Positions 5,247-6,160 of a stretch of 6,160 bases of DNA are shown piece after piece; the stretch's first letter is position 1, and each line of letters begins with the position of its first letter. Under the pieces are notes generated by a model that was not told the origin of the DNA, did no database searches, and was given only the letters and a program-made list of their open reading frames with translations. The stretch is from Oscillospiraceae bacterium. GTDB lineage: Bacteria > Bacillota > Clostridia > Oscillospirales > Acutalibacteraceae. Where the stretch lies: contig JAITBA010000056.1 in NCBI GenBank assembly GCA_031283835.1, forward strand, positions 1 through 6,160. Direction: 5' to 3'. The translations under genes and the position numbers were made by a program.

Positions 5247-5279
5247 GTGTGGGATATTTATTAGGCCGGAGGGAATGTG

Positions 5280-6160
5280 ATGAAACTTGCTATCATGGGC
5301 TATGGCGTGGTGGGCACGGGGGTGGCGCAGCTGTTGGCGCGCAACAACGAAAGCATCACCGCGCAATCGATGCAGCCGACGATGCAGCTGCAACACATTC
5401 TCGACCTGCGAGATTTCCCGGGGGATCCGTTTGAGAAGCTGGTGACGCACGACTTCGACGTGATTTTGAACGACCCCGAGGTGGGGATTGTGGCGGAAAC
5501 CATGGGCGGGCTGCACCCGGCGTTTGCGTTTGTGTTGGCGCTGCTGCGTGCCGGCAAGAGCGTGGTGACCTCCAACAAGGAGCTTGTGGCCGAAAAGGGA
5601 TATGAGCTGTTGCAGGCGGCGAAGGCGCACAACGTGAATTTTTTGTTCGAAGCCAGCGTGGGCGGGGGCATTCCGGTCCTCAGGCCTTTGTCGCAGTGCT
5701 TGACGGCCAACAAAATTACGGAAGTGGCGGGGATATTAAACGGCACGACGAATTTCATTTTGAGCCGCATGATTGAGGACGCGATGCCTTTTGCGGAGGC
5801 GCTGCGGTTGGCGCAAGAAAACGGTTATGCCGAAAAGGACCCTGCGGCCGACATTGAGGGCCGCGACGCGTGCCGCAAGATTTGCATTTTGGCCACACTG
5901 GCTTTTGGGCGGCATATTTATCCGCGGCAGGTGCGCACGGAGGGGATTTCGAAACTGACGCTGGAGGACATTGCCTACGCGGATTCCTACGGCTGTAATA
6001 TTAAGCTGCTGGGGCAGGCACGGCGGTTGCCGGACGGACGAATTGCCGCGGAGGTGGCGCCCATGCTGGTGCCGCGCAAAAACCTGCTGGCCAGCGTGGG
6101 GGATGTGTACAACGCGATCCTCATCCGGGGCGACGCGGTGGAGGATGTGCTGTTTTATGG
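5280..6160 (+). CDS. hom: Homoserine dehydrogenase (partial, runs off the window)
   Basis: The frame is open for 293 codons and continues past the window edge. The enzyme reduces aspartate semialdehyde to homoserine with NAD(P)H, the branch point toward threonine and methionine. Visible are the dinucleotide-binding GYGVVGTGV (7-15), VAETMGG (71-77), VVTSNKELVAEKG (95-107) with the conserved Lys100, EASVGGGIPVL (124-134), GILNGTTNFILSRM (151-164), and a complete homoserine dehydrogenase signature AQENGYAEKDPAADIEGRD (178-196). The catalytic pair expected from the yeast enzyme corresponds to Asp196 and Lys200. GGAGGG (5268-5273), six bases before the ATG, fixes the start. The first residues contain no aspartokinase domain, so this is the monofunctional form. 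Whether a C-terminal ACT regulatory domain exists cannot be seen. Confidence 0.96.
   Translation, partial: MKLAIMGYGVVGTGVAQLLARNNESITAQSMQPTMQLQHILDLRDFPGDPFEKLVTHDFDVILNDPEVGIVAETMGGLHPAFAFVLALLRAGKSVVTSNKELVAEKGYELLQAAKAHNVNFLFEASVGGGIPVLRPLSQCLTANKITEVAGILNGTTNFILSRMIEDAMPFAEALRLAQENGYAEKDPAADIEGRDACRKICILATLAFGRHIYPRQVRTEGISKLTLEDIAYADSYGCNIKLLGQARRLPDGRIAAEVAPMLVPRKNLLASVGDVYNAILIRGDAVEDVLFY

Noticed and set aside
5195..5434. Possible leader peptide or small protein starting GTG 5195 and running into hom
   Set aside because: It overlaps hom in another frame far beyond the hom start, has no ribosome binding site, and is not enriched in Thr, Ile or Met codons as an attenuator would be.

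Overview
The window looks like a chromosomal segment of a fairly GC-rich Clostridia-type Firmicute, possibly Oscillospiraceae/Ruminococcaceae-like. The reasons are strong GGAGG-type ribosome binding sites, sigma-A type promoters with 17-bp spacers, a RibU-type ECF substrate-binding subunit behind an FMN riboswitch with an intrinsic terminator, a COG2426-type small membrane protein, and a class II aldolase. The taxonomic call is inference; no rRNA or other marker is present.

Layout. Positions 1-288 hold no gene I can support; they carry two tandem copies of an 81-bp repeat (52-132, 138-218). On the + strand follow a short membrane-anchored protein resembling the first half of a polysaccharide deacetylase but lacking its catalytic residues (289-780), a class II ketose-bisphosphate aldolase (835-1653), a 167-bp gap with two copies of a 32-bp repeat (1641-1672, 1707-1738; the first copy supplies the aldolase stop codon), dTDP-glucose 4,6-dehydratase rmlB (1821-2810) and a small multidrug-export-family membrane protein (2841-3332). 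Convergent to these, on the - strand, lie a two-domain protein (degenerate pyrophosphatase-like domain plus Nudix hydrolase, 3290-4105) with its own promoter, and the riboflavin transporter subunit ribU (4225-4800). ribU is preceded by a terminator (4830-4865), an FMN riboswitch (4886-5022) and a promoter (5058-5086). Divergent from it, on the + strand, is homoserine dehydrogenase hom (5280 to the window edge, partial), with a strong promoter (5138-5166) and a roughly 107-nt leader. That leader contains a hairpin and a 24-nt near-copy of the end of the 52-218 repeat.

How the genes fit together. This is mostly a set of independent housekeeping and accessory genes: sugar-phosphate metabolism, deoxysugar supply for the cell surface, vitamin B2 uptake, nucleotide clean-up, and threonine/methionine biosynthesis. 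The best-supported regulatory circuit is FMN feedback on ribU. A 9-nt complementarity between the 5' edge of the aptamer and the 5' arm of the terminator gives a plausible antiterminator. I see no defence locus, phage, transposase or CRISPR array, and no clearly new multi-gene system. The points most worth a second look are two families of intergenic repeats that have become part of gene ends and leaders, and two proteins that keep a recognisable fold but seem to have lost the catalytic residues of that fold.
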